From positions 62,001 to 126,000 of IMG/VR virus record IMGVR_UViG_3300045120_000498: a stretch of DNA of 64,000 nt; one strand, written 5' to 3'. A program made the translations under genes and the position numbers. Below are positions 14,983-22,243 of this stretch, one piece after another (positions within the stretch are counted from its first letter, which is position 1; the number at the start of each line of letters is the position of its first letter). The notes beneath the pieces are model-generated. The model did not search any database, had not been told where the DNA came from, and saw only the letters and a program-made list of their open reading frames with translations. Origin of the DNA: a virus.

Positions 14983-15387
14983 CTACAGGGCGAAGATGCG
15001 CGAGCTTCCGGCGTCCCACGAGATGATGATGTTGCCGCCGTTCGGGGTCACCGAGAACCCGTCGATGTACGCCACCAGGTCGCTCGTCGCCTCGGTGCCG
15101 GTGTCCTTGAACAGCAGGATCGCCTCCGACGGGTCACCCGTCACGGCCGTCAGCGTCGTGTCCGCCGCGTCGAACACGCCCGGCGACGGCTGATTGATCG
15201 TCCTCGACGCGAGCGCGGTCGGCGTCCCCACCCGCGCGGCGACCGCCACGTCGTTCAGGAAGTCGTGCGCGGTCGAGAACGTGTAGTCCGCGCTGTCGAT
15301 CAGCACGCACTTGATCCCGGCGTCGTTCTCCAGGTCGATGCCTGCCGTCAGCAACAGCGCCTTCACACTCGGGTACAGGTCCGACAT
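14983..15387 (-). CDS. Putative structural protein, 134 aa
   Basis: Beta-rich protein (HDFLNDVAVAARVGTPTAL, TLTAVTGDPSEAILLFKDTG, LVAYIDGFSVTPNG) of a type recurrent beside actinophage tail or fibre genes. The ATG at 15387 was preferred to an in-frame TTG at 15405; neither has a clear ribosome site. Confident as coding, weak on function. Confidence 0.6.
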   Translation of the reverse strand: MSDLYPSVKALLLTAGIDLENDAGIKCVLIDSADYTFSTAHDFLNDVAVAARVGTPTALASRTINQPSPGVFDAADTTLTAVTGDPSEAILLFKDTGTEATSDLVAYIDGFSVTPNGGNIIISWDAGSSRIFAL

Positions 15388-15413
15388 GCGTCGGATGATA
15401 CGCAAACCGTCAC

Positions 15414-15626
15414 TCAGGCGTGGTTCAGCGGGCGGCCCAGATCAGGCTGCGACATCGCCTCGAACCGCCTGCCCTGCACCCGGCCGCGGTAGTAGAACGA
15501 CGGGGCCGCCGGGACCACGCCCGGGCACCATCGCTCCGTCGGCGTCTGCCACGGGCACAGCCATTCATGCGCTGCGTGCGGCTCCATCTTCAGGCACCGC
15601 AGCATCGACGGCCGCGTGTCGAGCAT
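15414..15626 (-). CDS. Hypothetical 70-aa Cys/His protein
   Basis: Contains C-x7-H-x2-HEWLCPWQ and WCPG, a possible zinc or redox cluster. Starts 2-3 bp after the upstream stop. No family recognised. Confidence 0.5.
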   Translation of the reverse strand: MLDTRPSMLRCLKMEPHAAHEWLCPWQTPTERWCPGVVPAAPSFYYRGRVQGRRFEAMSQPDLGRPLNHA

Positions 15627-15630
15627 CGGC

Positions 15631-15996
15631 CTACGGGCCGCGGCGCAGGTCGATGCCGGGCGGCAGCACCACGTTCGGGATCACGACGCCGTTGTTTGGC
15701 GCCAGCCCGGCGGCCAGGCTCGGATCGTCCGCCATCGTCTTGTTCACCGCCTGTATCAGTTCGTTGATCATCGCCATGATCGTCGGGAGCGGCAGCGCCA
15801 CCTCGACGACGGCAGTCAGCACGTGCTCCGGCCCGCGCGCGGCCAGCCCGTCCTCCGTCGCCGTCCACCCCTCCGGCCCGTCGTCGCCCGGCTTCAGGTG
15901 GTACTCGACCTGCTGCGCCTCGACCAGCCGCAGGCGAACGCCGCCGGGGATTGACTCCGCCGACGGCGTTACGTAGCCCTCCAGCGTGAACTTCAC
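15631..15996 (-). CDS. Hypothetical 121-aa protein
   Basis: GTG at 15996 overlaps the stop of the HTH gene (GTGA), so it is co-expressed with it. It has an N-terminal beta region and a helical segment (TIMAMINELIQAVNKTMAD). No known domain seen. Confidence 0.55.
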   Translation of the reverse strand: MKFTLEGYVTPSAESIPGGVRLRLVEAQQVEYHLKPGDDGPEGWTATEDGLAARGPEHVLTAVVEVALPLPTIMAMINELIQAVNKTMADDPSLAAGLAPNNGVVIPNVVLPPGIDLRRGP

Positions 15997-16367
15997 GTCT
16001 CGGGCACCTCGCGCGGGACGCGCTTGCGGGCGAACGCCGCCGCGCGTACCGCGATGATCTGGGATCGCAGCCACACTGGGCCGGACCCGAGGATTGCGAC
16101 TGGCGTCGGGACCAGGCCGTTCCTGATCCACTTCGCGAGTCGCGGCTTCTCGACGGACAGGATCACCGCCGCTTCACCCGTGCCGACAAGCTCGTCGTCG
16201 AGCGGTGGTAGCTCCACGTTCAGGCGCTCCAGCACGCTCGCAACACGAACCTGCTTGACCCCGCTGTCGATCTTGGCCTGTAGCCACGCTCGTGTCTCCG
16301 GGGCGAGCATCGGCGCAAGCGAAGCATCGACCTGATCGTCCATTGGAGTCTCGATGCTGCTTGCCAT
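15993..16367 (-). CDS. HTH DNA-binding protein, probable phage regulator
   Basis: The 124-aa protein has a C-terminal MerR/excisionase-like helix-turn-helix (LVGTGEAAVILSVEKPRLAK, then WIRNGLVPTPVA and a GPVWLRSQI wing), preceded by a helical N-terminal half. Its ATG is 7 nt after the -10 of the promoter at 16375-16397, so the mRNA is probably leaderless, an arrangement also used by lambda cI. It is a candidate for the protein that reads the shared operator, but that link is inference. Confidence 0.7.
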   Translation of the reverse strand: MASSIETPMDDQVDASLAPMLAPETRAWLQAKIDSGVKQVRVASVLERLNVELPPLDDELVGTGEAAVILSVEKPRLAKWIRNGLVPTPVAILGSGPVWLRSQIIAVRAAAFARKRVPREVPET

Positions 16368-16374
16368 GTCACCC

Positions 16375-16397
16375 ACAATAGCACACGTTGTGTGCAT
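16375..16397 (-). promoter_or_regulatory. Early-family promoter for a leaderless HTH mRNA
   Basis: Minus strand: ATGCACAC, AA, CGTGTG, then CTATTGT. The -10 TATTGT is followed by 7 nt and the ATG itself. It is the only member without a hairpin or ribosome-site leader and has one base change in the upstream box (ATGC for ATAC). Confidence 0.65.
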
Positions 16398-17725
16398 TAG
16401 ACCGTTCCCGGCTCGGTGTAGATGGGGCGGCCCTTCCACGGCGCTCCGGCAGGCCCCTTCACGTATCCGGCGATCCACACGCAGTACGCGCCCTTCGAGT
16501 CCTGCCACTTCGCGTGGTCGGCAGTGGATACCCGCCAGTGACCGCGCACCAGGAACCGGACCGTCAGATAGTTGCCCGTCTCGTCCTTCGCGTCGCTGGT
16601 CGCCGTCGCGATGCTCACGTTGTAGATGCGCGACTCGAACCGCTGCCGCGGCGCCGCCCGGTGCATCTGCTTCAGCGCCTTGCGGGGCAGGAACGTCTCG
16701 CGGCGATCCACGTTGCGGGCCGTCACCATGTCGGCCAGCACGACCGCCCACGCCAGCATCGCGCCGCGGTAGGCGTACTCGGAGTCGGCCACCATCGGCT
16801 GGTCGGCGTCCATCGGGATGAACAGCGCGTCCGGGTGCTTCGCGACCGTCAGAAGCTCGTGCAGGTCCACCCGCTCGTAGCGGAGGCTGGACAGGATCGA
16901 CCCGTCCTTGAACCGGTGCCCGCTCGTCCGCTGGTAGTAGTCGGCCGGATCGTCCAGACCGCCCGAGCCGGAGGCGACGTACTCCCAGTCGTCCTTGCGT
17001 ACCACGATGATGCCCCACGACTGGCCGGGCACCACCTCCGTGATGCCCAGGCCCCATAGCTCGGACGTGTCGTTCGCGTTCCACACGTCCTCCGGCGGCG
17101 TGCCGTGCCAGAGCGGCATGAAGTCGCCGTTCGGGCCGCGCGCCTCGAACCACATCCGCGGGTACGGCAGCGGCGGAAGCTCCGTGAACGGCAGCCCGCC
17201 CCAGATCGAGTCGAGCACGCCCTGGGCGCCGTCCTCGCCGCCGTCCACCCGGTAGATGCCGCCGGTGCTCATCAGCGCGCGCAGGAACGTGTGCTGCTCG
17301 TGCAGCACCTCCTGATCCACGTCCGCCGTCAGGTAGCGACGAAGCTCCGGCGGAACCGCCCGCAGAAGCTCGTCGTGCGCCGACAGCGCCAACAGCCGCG
17401 CCTGGCCGGTCGGCGAGATGACGTTCCAGTCCACGTGCGTCTCGTCGTAGCCGGGGCTGTGGCGGACCATCGTGTGCTCCGCCTGATCGGTGATCGACAC
17501 CCCCTCGGGGTTCCCGATCATCGTCGAGCCGCCACGAATCCCTAGCTCGCCCGTCTCCCCGATGCCGACCGAAATCCCGGCCGCCTGAATCGCGTACTGT
17601 CGCGCCTTCCGGCGATTGACCACGCCCGGCGGCTCGCGCAGCGTCTCCAGCGCGAGCAGCACGTCCTTCTCCCGGTGCGGGATGCGATAGCCCTTCGCCA
17701 GCAGCAGCTTCTCCGCCAGCAACAT
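16397..17725 (-). CDS. Conserved phage protein of unknown function, 442 aa
   Basis: Long soluble protein. Its C-terminal ~80 residues follow a pattern common in actinobacterial phage and prophage proteins (FLVRGHWRVS, then YCVWIAGYVKGP and a PIYTEPGTV end). The middle is rich in Trp and acidic residues (GGLPFTELPPLPYPRMWFEA). No catalytic motif is evident. The start at 17725 is fixed by its promoter, hairpin and GGAAAGG leader. Confidence 0.65.
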   Translation of the reverse strand: MLLAEKLLLAKGYRIPHREKDVLLALETLREPPGVVNRRKARQYAIQAAGISVGIGETGELGIRGGSTMIGNPEGVSITDQAEHTMVRHSPGYDETHVDWNVISPTGQARLLALSAHDELLRAVPPELRRYLTADVDQEVLHEQHTFLRALMSTGGIYRVDGGEDGAQGVLDSIWGGLPFTELPPLPYPRMWFEARGPNGDFMPLWHGTPPEDVWNANDTSELWGLGITEVVPGQSWGIIVVRKDDWEYVASGSGGLDDPADYYQRTSGHRFKDGSILSSLRYERVDLHELLTVAKHPDALFIPMDADQPMVADSEYAYRGAMLAWAVVLADMVTARNVDRRETFLPRKALKQMHRAAPRQRFESRIYNVSIATATSDAKDETGNYLTVRFLVRGHWRVSTADHAKWQDSKGAYCVWIAGYVKGPAGAPWKGRPIYTEPGTV

Positions 17726-17743
17726 GATGACCTTGCCCTTTCC

Positions 17744-17758
17744 GCCGGATCATCCGGC
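17744..17758 (-). promoter_or_regulatory. Hairpin-plus-RBS leader
   Basis: GCCGGATGATCCGGC on the minus strand forms a 6-bp stem followed by GGAAAGG and the ATG at 17725. The stem sequence differs from sister leaders while the fold and spacing are kept, which supports a structural role. Confidence 0.6.
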
Positions 17759-17764
17759 AGGCGG

Positions 17765-17787
17765 AGCATAGCACACTCCGTGTGTAT
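17765..17787 (-). promoter_or_regulatory. Early promoter of the 23-bp family
   Basis: Minus strand: ATACACAC, GG, AGTGTG, then CTATGCT; extended -10 TG-C-TATGCT. Drives the 442-aa gene. Its upstream end touches the stop codon of the gene at 17787-18179. Confidence 0.7.
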
Positions 17788-18179
17788 CAGGTCGGCCAGG
17801 CTTCGATCACCGGCGGGTCGATCAGGTCGAGCGTGATCATGTCGCCCACCGTCGCCACCGGCGCCCGCCGCACCCGCACCCGCGTCGAACGCAGCCGCCC
17901 GTAGCTCGTGGTAGCCACCAGCGCCGTCACCGCGCCCCGCTCCCACACCACGCCGTCGCACAGGTGAAACAGCGCGAGCGCCTGCGCGAGCGGCATCTGC
18001 GCCTTCGGGTAGGCAGGCGCCAGCGTCTTCAGCAGCCCCTCCGACATGCCCGTCCCGTAGTGCGACTGCGGCCGCTCCACCGTCACGTGCACGTGCACCT
18101 CGATGGGACCCGGGATCGCCTCGTCCACCTCGGCCACCAGTTCCGACGGGTCGGACGGCTCGTGCAGCATCACGTCCAT
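17787..18179 (-). CDS. Hypothetical 130-aa protein
   Basis: No known motif. An N-terminal beta stretch (PIEVHVHVTVERPQSHYGTG) precedes a helical part and an Arg-rich C-terminus. ATG at 18179 was chosen over a GTG at 18188. It lies directly after rusA. Confidence 0.5.
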   Translation of the reverse strand: MDVMLHEPSDPSELVAEVDEAIPGPIEVHVHVTVERPQSHYGTGMSEGLLKTLAPAYPKAQMPLAQALALFHLCDGVVWERGAVTALVATTSYGRLRSTRVRVRRAPVATVGDMITLDLIDPPVIEAWPT

Positions 18180-18190
18180 CACGTCCACGG

Positions 18191-19090
18191 CTAGCCAAGC
18201 GTCAACTGCGTCTGCGCCAACTCCGCCGTGCACTCGATGCTGCACGTCTGCGGCGGCCGCTTCCTGGTGCCCGGGTTGAACGGCTCGCAACACACCGCGC
18301 AGCGCGGCCAGTGGTCGGTCCCGCGAGGAATCGTCGGATCGACGTACTGCATCACCGAGACGACGGTACGCGGATTCTCGGTGTCGAGCGTCATGCCCGT
18401 CGCCTTCGCCGTCACCTGCGCGTCGTCCAACCACAGCCCACCATCGTTTCCCGCATCGAGCACCAGCTTCTCCAGGTTGTCCACGTCGATCCGTCGCCGC
18501 GACCCGAGCGCGAAGAACAGGCCCAGCGCCACGTTCCCGCGAAGCGTCGGCAGCGTCGCGAAGCGGGCCGCCAGCACGTCCCTCGCGGCCGTCGCGGCCT
18601 TCGGCACGTAATGCCCCCCGTCCGGGCGCGTCCCGGCACGCGGCCACGGGACCGGCGCGCCAGGCACCTCGATCACCAGCCCGGTCGCGCCGTGGCGGCC
18701 GACCAGCCACCCAACCGACACGCCCGCGATCATCGACGCCTCGCCGCCCACCCGGCCGCCGTCCCGCAGCAGGTGCGTGCCGTCGTCGAACTCCACCCCG
18801 ATCCGGAACGCGCGGTCGATCACCGCACCAGCCGACCGGCCCATCTGATGCGCCAGCAGCGCCACCGACGCCACGCCGTCCGCGCGCGCCTCCGGGAACT
18901 CGGCCCTGATCCGCGCATCCTCCCGCGCCCGGAACACACGCCGGAAGTCGTCCCGGCGCCGCACGCCCTCCTTCTTGAACCGCTGCTCCACCGACGCCCG
19001 CTGATTGCCGACCTCCAGCGCCACCAGCGCCGTATGCCCGAGCCGCGCGTACGACTCGATCAGCGCCTCCAACGGCAGACTCCGCGCCAT
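18191..19090 (-). CDS. rusA: RusA-type Holliday junction resolvase with N- and C-terminal extensions
   Basis: Residues ~165-275 match RusA: an N-terminal strand (VIEVPGAPVPWPR), the acidic set RRRIDVDNLEKLVLDAG and WLDDAQVTAKATG, with the Asp residues expected to bind metal for cleaving four-way junctions. RusA is usually about 120 aa. Here ~165 residues precede it, with a helical region and a cyclic VALLAHQMGRSAGAVI segment that may be an HTH, and a four-Cys end (CAVCCEPF, then CSIEC) follows. ATG at 19090 has GAGGGGGG upstream. It fits the recombination and replication block. Confidence 0.75.
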   Translation of the reverse strand: MARSLPLEALIESYARLGHTALVALEVGNQRASVEQRFKKEGVRRRDDFRRVFRAREDARIRAEFPEARADGVASVALLAHQMGRSAGAVIDRAFRIGVEFDDGTHLLRDGGRVGGEASMIAGVSVGWLVGRHGATGLVIEVPGAPVPWPRAGTRPDGGHYVPKAATAARDVLAARFATLPTLRGNVALGLFFALGSRRRIDVDNLEKLVLDAGNDGGLWLDDAQVTAKATGMTLDTENPRTVVSVMQYVDPTIPRGTDHWPRCAVCCEPFNPGTRKRPPQTCSIECTAELAQTQLTLG

Positions 19091-19100
19091 CCCGCCCCCC

Positions 19101-19202
19101 TCAGTCGAAGTCGCGGTCCGGCGGCCGCCAGTGCAGCGCCCACAGGTACGCCAGGCGAAGCAGCGCCGCGATCCCAAGCACGATCACGACCACATCGGCC
19201 AC
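19101..19202 (-). CDS. 33-aa single-TM microprotein
   Basis: GTG at 19202 with AGGGTGG about 8 nt upstream opens a 33-residue peptide with one hydrophobic helix (VVVIVLGIAALLRLAYLWAL) and a charged C-terminus. It fills the gap between the loader-like gene and rusA and ends inside the ribosome-site region of rusA. Coding status is likely but unproven. Confidence 0.45.
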   Translation of the reverse strand: MADVVVIVLGIAALLRLAYLWALHWRPPDRDFD

Positions 19203-19250
19203 CGCGCCACCCTACCGCAACACCCATCCGCGTCACTCCCGACGTGTGTA

Positions 19251-19850
19251 TCACGAATCGGCCTTCCGATCCATCGACAGGTCCGGCACCGGCCCGATCT
19301 GCTTGACCACCGCCGGAGCCAGGATCGCAGGCAGCACGTTGCCCGTACGACGCCGGTCGAGCACCATCGCCTTCACCGCTCGCCGGAACCGGTCATCACG
19401 CTCGGGCACCAGGTTCCGGACGAACGCCCCGGAATCGTCCACGCCACCGGTCGTAGTCATGCCCCAATCACCCCACGACCCAGCCGCCAGCACGACCGCC
19501 TCCGCGATGATCGGATCGGAGAACTCCGGCATCGGCCGCTGCGTGCCACGGAACTTGCCGACCTCCGCGTACACCTCCGCCAGCCACCGGTTCGCGATCA
19601 AGTCCGGGTCAGCATCGACGCCGGTGGACTTCGCCGTCCACGCCTCCGCAATCTCCGGCCACGACGGCGGGAACGGCGAGCCACGCCGGAAGAAGTCGTT
19701 CACGACCGCCAGTGCGTGCTCCAGCGTCGCCTCCGGCGGCATCGTCCCAGCGACGACGGCGGCCGACTCGTCCGTCAGCGGATCGACCAGCCGCGGCGGC
19801 CACAGCGCCTTGATCGCCGCGTATACCTTCACCACGTCGCTCGCCTTCAT
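19251..19850 (-). CDS. Putative helicase-loader or primosome-type protein
   Basis: 199-aa helical protein whose N-terminus (VVKVYAAIKALWPPRL, then PPEATLEHALAVV and FPPSWPEIAEAW) follows the pattern of small phage replisome-organiser proteins of the G39P type, which bring the host replicative helicase to the initiator. It directly follows the DnaD/phg_2220-type initiator with a 4-nt overlap, the usual place for a loader. No Walker motif, so not a DnaC ATPase. Confidence 0.5.
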   Translation of the reverse strand: MKASDVVKVYAAIKALWPPRLVDPLTDESAAVVAGTMPPEATLEHALAVVNDFFRRGSPFPPSWPEIAEAWTAKSTGVDADPDLIANRWLAEVYAEVGKFRGTQRPMPEFSDPIIAEAVVLAAGSWGDWGMTTTGGVDDSGAFVRNLVPERDDRFRRAVKAMVLDRRRTGNVLPAILAPAVVKQIGPVPDLSMDRKADS

Positions 19851-20683
19851 CGCCCCTCGGCCTCCAGCCGATCCGCCATCGCCACCAGGTCATCGAACGT
19901 CTGCACCGACCGCCGCCCTGCTGGCCGTGAGCCGGTGCCGCTCCACTCCTTCGAGCGAGCGAGCGCGTTCGGGAAGGCGTTCGGTCCGAAGATCACGTTC
20001 AGTCGCGGCGCACCGTCCCACCACGGCGACGCAAGCTCGGCGGCGATCACCGCCCGGTAGTCGGTCATCTCCAGCGTCGGATTGTCGCGAAGGCGGCCTA
20101 CCACGAGCCGCAGGTGTTCCCGAGGTTTGAGCGTGACCTTCGTCCCGGCAAGCTCGTTGAACACGGCGACCACCGCCTCAGCTTGCCGGAACTCGTCCGG
20201 CGTGACCTTCGCTCCGAGCACGACCGTGCCGACGCCGACGTGGCCTGTCGGCTTCCGTGCATCTGGGACTAGGGTTGACGGTTCACCTGACGGTTCACCG
20301 CTTTCCGGTCGCGCGCGCGTAGGGCGCTCCTGGAGTTCCCCATTTTCTGCGGCTGGAGTTCCTGATAACGGCGCCGAAGTGGCGGCCCTGGGTTCCTCAT
20401 TCTCGAAGCCGTATAGCGCCAGCACGTCGGCCGTCGGGAAGACGAGGTAGACGTTCCCGCCGCGCCGCCGGTTCCGGATCGCGAGGACGCCTCGCTCGAC
20501 CAGCTTCGCGAGCATCGTGCTGATGTGCCGCTCAGTGCAGTTACAGGCTCGTGCGAGTCGCGACCGGCCGGGGAAGCAGTAGCCGTCGGGGTTCGCCGCG
20601 TCGGCCAGCGCGAGGAGCAGCACCTTCTCGCCGTTCGGCATGTCCGGGAGGTACAGCGCCCGGCCGAATAGCTCCGCGCTCAC
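19847..20683 (-). CDS. Phage replication initiator (winged helix plus phg_2220_C-like domain)
   Basis: The N-terminal ~90 residues are a winged-helix DNA-binding domain of the replication-initiator type (GRSRLARACNCTERHISTM, then LVERGVLAIRNRRRGGNVYL). A Pro/Glu-rich linker follows. The C-terminal ~100 residues (VVAVFNELAGTKVTLKP through LNVIFGPNAFPNALAR) match the conserved phage C-terminal domain of initiators. It should bind the phage origin and recruit the helicase through the next gene. The origin is not identified; AT-rich or iterated DNA may lie within the gene. Confidence 0.75.
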   Translation of the reverse strand: MSAELFGRALYLPDMPNGEKVLLLALADAANPDGYCFPGRSRLARACNCTERHISTMLAKLVERGVLAIRNRRRGGNVYLVFPTADVLALYGFENEEPRAATSAPLSGTPAAENGELQERPTRARPESGEPSGEPSTLVPDARKPTGHVGVGTVVLGAKVTPDEFRQAEAVVAVFNELAGTKVTLKPREHLRLVVGRLRDNPTLEMTDYRAVIAAELASPWWDGAPRLNVIFGPNAFPNALARSKEWSGTGSRPAGRRSVQTFDDLVAMADRLEAEGR

Positions 20684-21030
20684 GACCGCACCATCTCGTA
20701 GCTGCTGCCGGTAGCCAGGCCGCGCTCCCCTCCCTGCCCCACCGTGACCTCGCCCGCCTTCCGCAGCCGGATCAGTGACCTCCGAACGGCGGCGCGGGTC
20801 AGTCCCGTCTCGGCGGAGATGGCGAGGTGCGTCATCCCAGCAGCGGCACGTTCCGCGTTCGCCGTCAAGAACTCGCGGATGATCCGATCCTTGTCGGGCC
20901 GTCCGTTAGTGAGGTAGCCGCGGTCCGCCCACCGCGCCCGCGCGTCCAGTCGGCTTAGTTCCGCCATCTCCAACCGCAAGCGCGCTAGCTCGCGAATGCG
21001 CTCCTCGGCGCGGCTCCGTACCTGAGCCAT
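20680..21030 (-). CDS. Winged-helix DNA-binding protein, 116 aa
   Basis: A helical N-terminus is followed by a wHTH (HLAISAETGLTRAAVRRSLI, then RLRKAGEVTVGQGG). ATG at 21030 has GGGAGG 6-7 nt upstream, better than the ATG further up. Coupled by overlap to the initiator gene. It could be a replication accessory or regulator. The upstream region carries a plus-strand promoter and terminator. Confidence 0.65.
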   Translation of the reverse strand: MAQVRSRAEERIRELARLRLEMAELSRLDARARWADRGYLTNGRPDKDRIIREFLTANAERAAAGMTHLAISAETGLTRAAVRRSLIRLRKAGEVTVGQGGERGLATGSSYEMVRS

Positions 21031-21047
21031 AACCAGCCTCCCAGGCA

Positions 21048-21070
21048 TCGCGCACGCCATGTGCTACGCT
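21048..21070 (+). promoter_or_regulatory. Plus-strand promoter resembling the early family
   Basis: On the plus strand the 23-bp window ends in CATGTGCTACGCT, giving extended -10 TG-C-TACGCT, and matches roughly 13 of 18 fixed positions of the early promoter family. An overlapping partial match on the minus strand (21062-21084, ATACACGC then CGTGAGC) suggests a shared operator between divergent transcripts. Confidence 0.45.
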
Positions 21071-21076
21071 CACGAT

Positions 21077-21137
21077 GCGTGTATTTGTTTGGCGGCCGGT
21101 AGGGGCAGTAACCCCGATGATCCGGCCGCTTTTCGTT
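21077..21137 (+). ncRNA. Candidate plus-strand small RNA ending in an intrinsic terminator
   Basis: Downstream of the promoter at 21048-21070 lies a nested hairpin (GCGGCCGG 21092-21099 with CCGGCCGC 21122-21129, and inner GGGG/CCCC) followed by TTTTCGTT, a proper U-tract on the plus strand only. The predicted transcript is about 60 nt with no useful ORF. It would be the only plus-strand transcript in the window. Alternative: a terminator that only blocks antisense transcription. Confidence 0.45.
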
Positions 21138-21162
21138 CTAGCAGGACCGCCCCCGCAGCGTC

Positions 21163-21190
21163 CAACGTGACTTCCCGCACATAGCGGGAA
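21163..21190. repeat. Short inverted repeat in the 21.0-21.25 kb intergenic gap
   Basis: TTCCCGC and GCGGGAA flank a 5-nt loop in the roughly 215-bp gap between genes, next to the small-RNA locus. It could be a weak terminator for the gene at 21245 or part of an origin-like region; nothing else is evident there. Confidence 0.35.
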
Positions 21191-21244
21191 CCTCCGCAGC
21201 GGCGGACGCGGCCCAGCACCGCGCCCGCCGCGCGCTCCGGGGGC

Positions 21245-21649
21245 CTAATCCTCCGCCCGACGCACCCGGTGCATCCGCACCTTGTGCCGCCGCTCGGTGC
21301 CGTCCACGTAGCCGTCCTTGCCGAGATGATCGACGAACGCCACCTCCGTCACGATCCCCTCGACCCAGATGCGCACCCGCTCGCCCTTCTCGAACTGGCC
21401 CTCCACCGGCAGCGTCCCGCCCAGCAGCCGCATCGACGCCGACTCCGGCGCCTCGCCGCCCGCATCGAGCGTGATCGACCCGCCGGTGCCGGGAATCGGC
21501 ATCTGACCCAGCCGCGTCTCCAAGTCCTCGGCCTGCGCCTCGATGCTCGCCTCCGGATCACCCTCGCCGCCGTTGTCCGGCTGGCCCGGATCGTCCGGCT
21601 CGCCTTCGCCGTTGCCCGTGTCAGGGTCGGCCGTCTCGGCTTTCGCCAT
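21245..21649 (-). CDS. Hypothetical 134-aa acidic protein
   Basis: Acidic, low-complexity N-terminus (about 60 residues of D/E/G/P) and a compact beta-rich C-terminus (GERVRIWVEGIVTEVAFVDH then a basic end). ATG at 21649 has GGAGGG 4-5 nt upstream. Possible OB- or SH3-like fold, uncertain. Lies in the replication and recombination block. Confidence 0.6.
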   Translation of the reverse strand: MAKAETADPDTGNGEGEPDDPGQPDNGGEGDPEASIEAQAEDLETRLGQMPIPGTGGSITLDAGGEAPESASMRLLGGTLPVEGQFEKGERVRIWVEGIVTEVAFVDHLGKDGYVDGTERRHKVRMHRVRRAED

Positions 21650-21737
21650 GCTGCCCTCCAGTCTCGCGGTCGGTCGATCATTGCCGTTCGCACCGGCGGG
21701 ACGCAACGACAAACCCCGCAGGTAGCGACCGTTTCGT

Positions 21738-22004
21738 TCAGTCCCGCAGCCACTCCAGCGGGATCGGGAAGTCGTCCTCGTGATCCTCGACGCCGACCAA
21801 CCGACCGTCGAACGCCGCCTTGAACTCGTGCACCGCCATCGCCTCCCGGTACACCCGCCGCAGCCGCGACGACACGTGCCCGGTCGAGAGCATCAGCGAG
21901 TAGTCCGGCAGCCCCGCGACCATCTCTCGCAACACGACCAGCGCCTCCGCCGAGTACGTCGCCGCGCCGGTCGCGCCCGGCGGCTTCACCCGGTACGTCT
22001 TCAC
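21738..22004 (-). CDS. Hypothetical 88-aa protein
   Basis: GTG at 22004 has GGAGGGGG just upstream and overlaps the preceding stop. Helical C-terminal half with an acidic end. No family recognised. Contains a 10-mer copy at 21926-21935 encoding Val-Leu-Arg-Glu. Confidence 0.6.
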   Translation of the reverse strand: MKTYRVKPPGATGAATYSAEALVVLREMVAGLPDYSLMLSTGHVSSRLRRVYREAMAVHEFKAAFDGRLVGVEDHEDDFPIPLEWLRD

Positions 22005-22243
22005 GCCCCCTCCAGGGCAGCGTCGATCCGCTCGCACAGGTCGGCCACCTCGGCGTCCGGCGTGAACCGGCCCGGCAGCACGACGCAGATCACCGTCGCG
22101 CCCTCGCGTTCGTACACGCCGCGGAACAGCAGCGCCCGAGCCTCGCGTGGCAGATTCGGGTCGTTCCCTGCCATCACCTCCACACCGGGCCGGTGCTGCG
22201 ACCAGCCCAGGTGACCGATGACGATGCGAGCGGACTCGGCCAT
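22001..22243 (-). CDS. Hypothetical 80-aa protein
   Basis: Small alpha/beta sequence with a hydrophobic strand (GATVICVVLPGRF) and an acidic helix at the C-terminus. ATG at 22243 overlaps the upstream stop (TGATG). No family recognised. Confidence 0.55.
   Translation of the reverse strand: MAESARIVIGHLGWSQHRPGVEVMAGNDPNLPREARALLFRGVYEREGATVICVVLPGRFTPDAEVADLCERIDAALEGA

Noticed and set aside
16397-17725. 442-aa protein as portal
   Set aside because: No portal landmarks, is far from head genes and has its own early-type promoter; its C-terminus matches conserved phage proteins of unknown function.
19239-19254. ATACACACG match near 19.24 kb as another early promoter
   Set aside because: Only the upstream half matches; there is no -10 at the fixed distance and no gene directly downstream.
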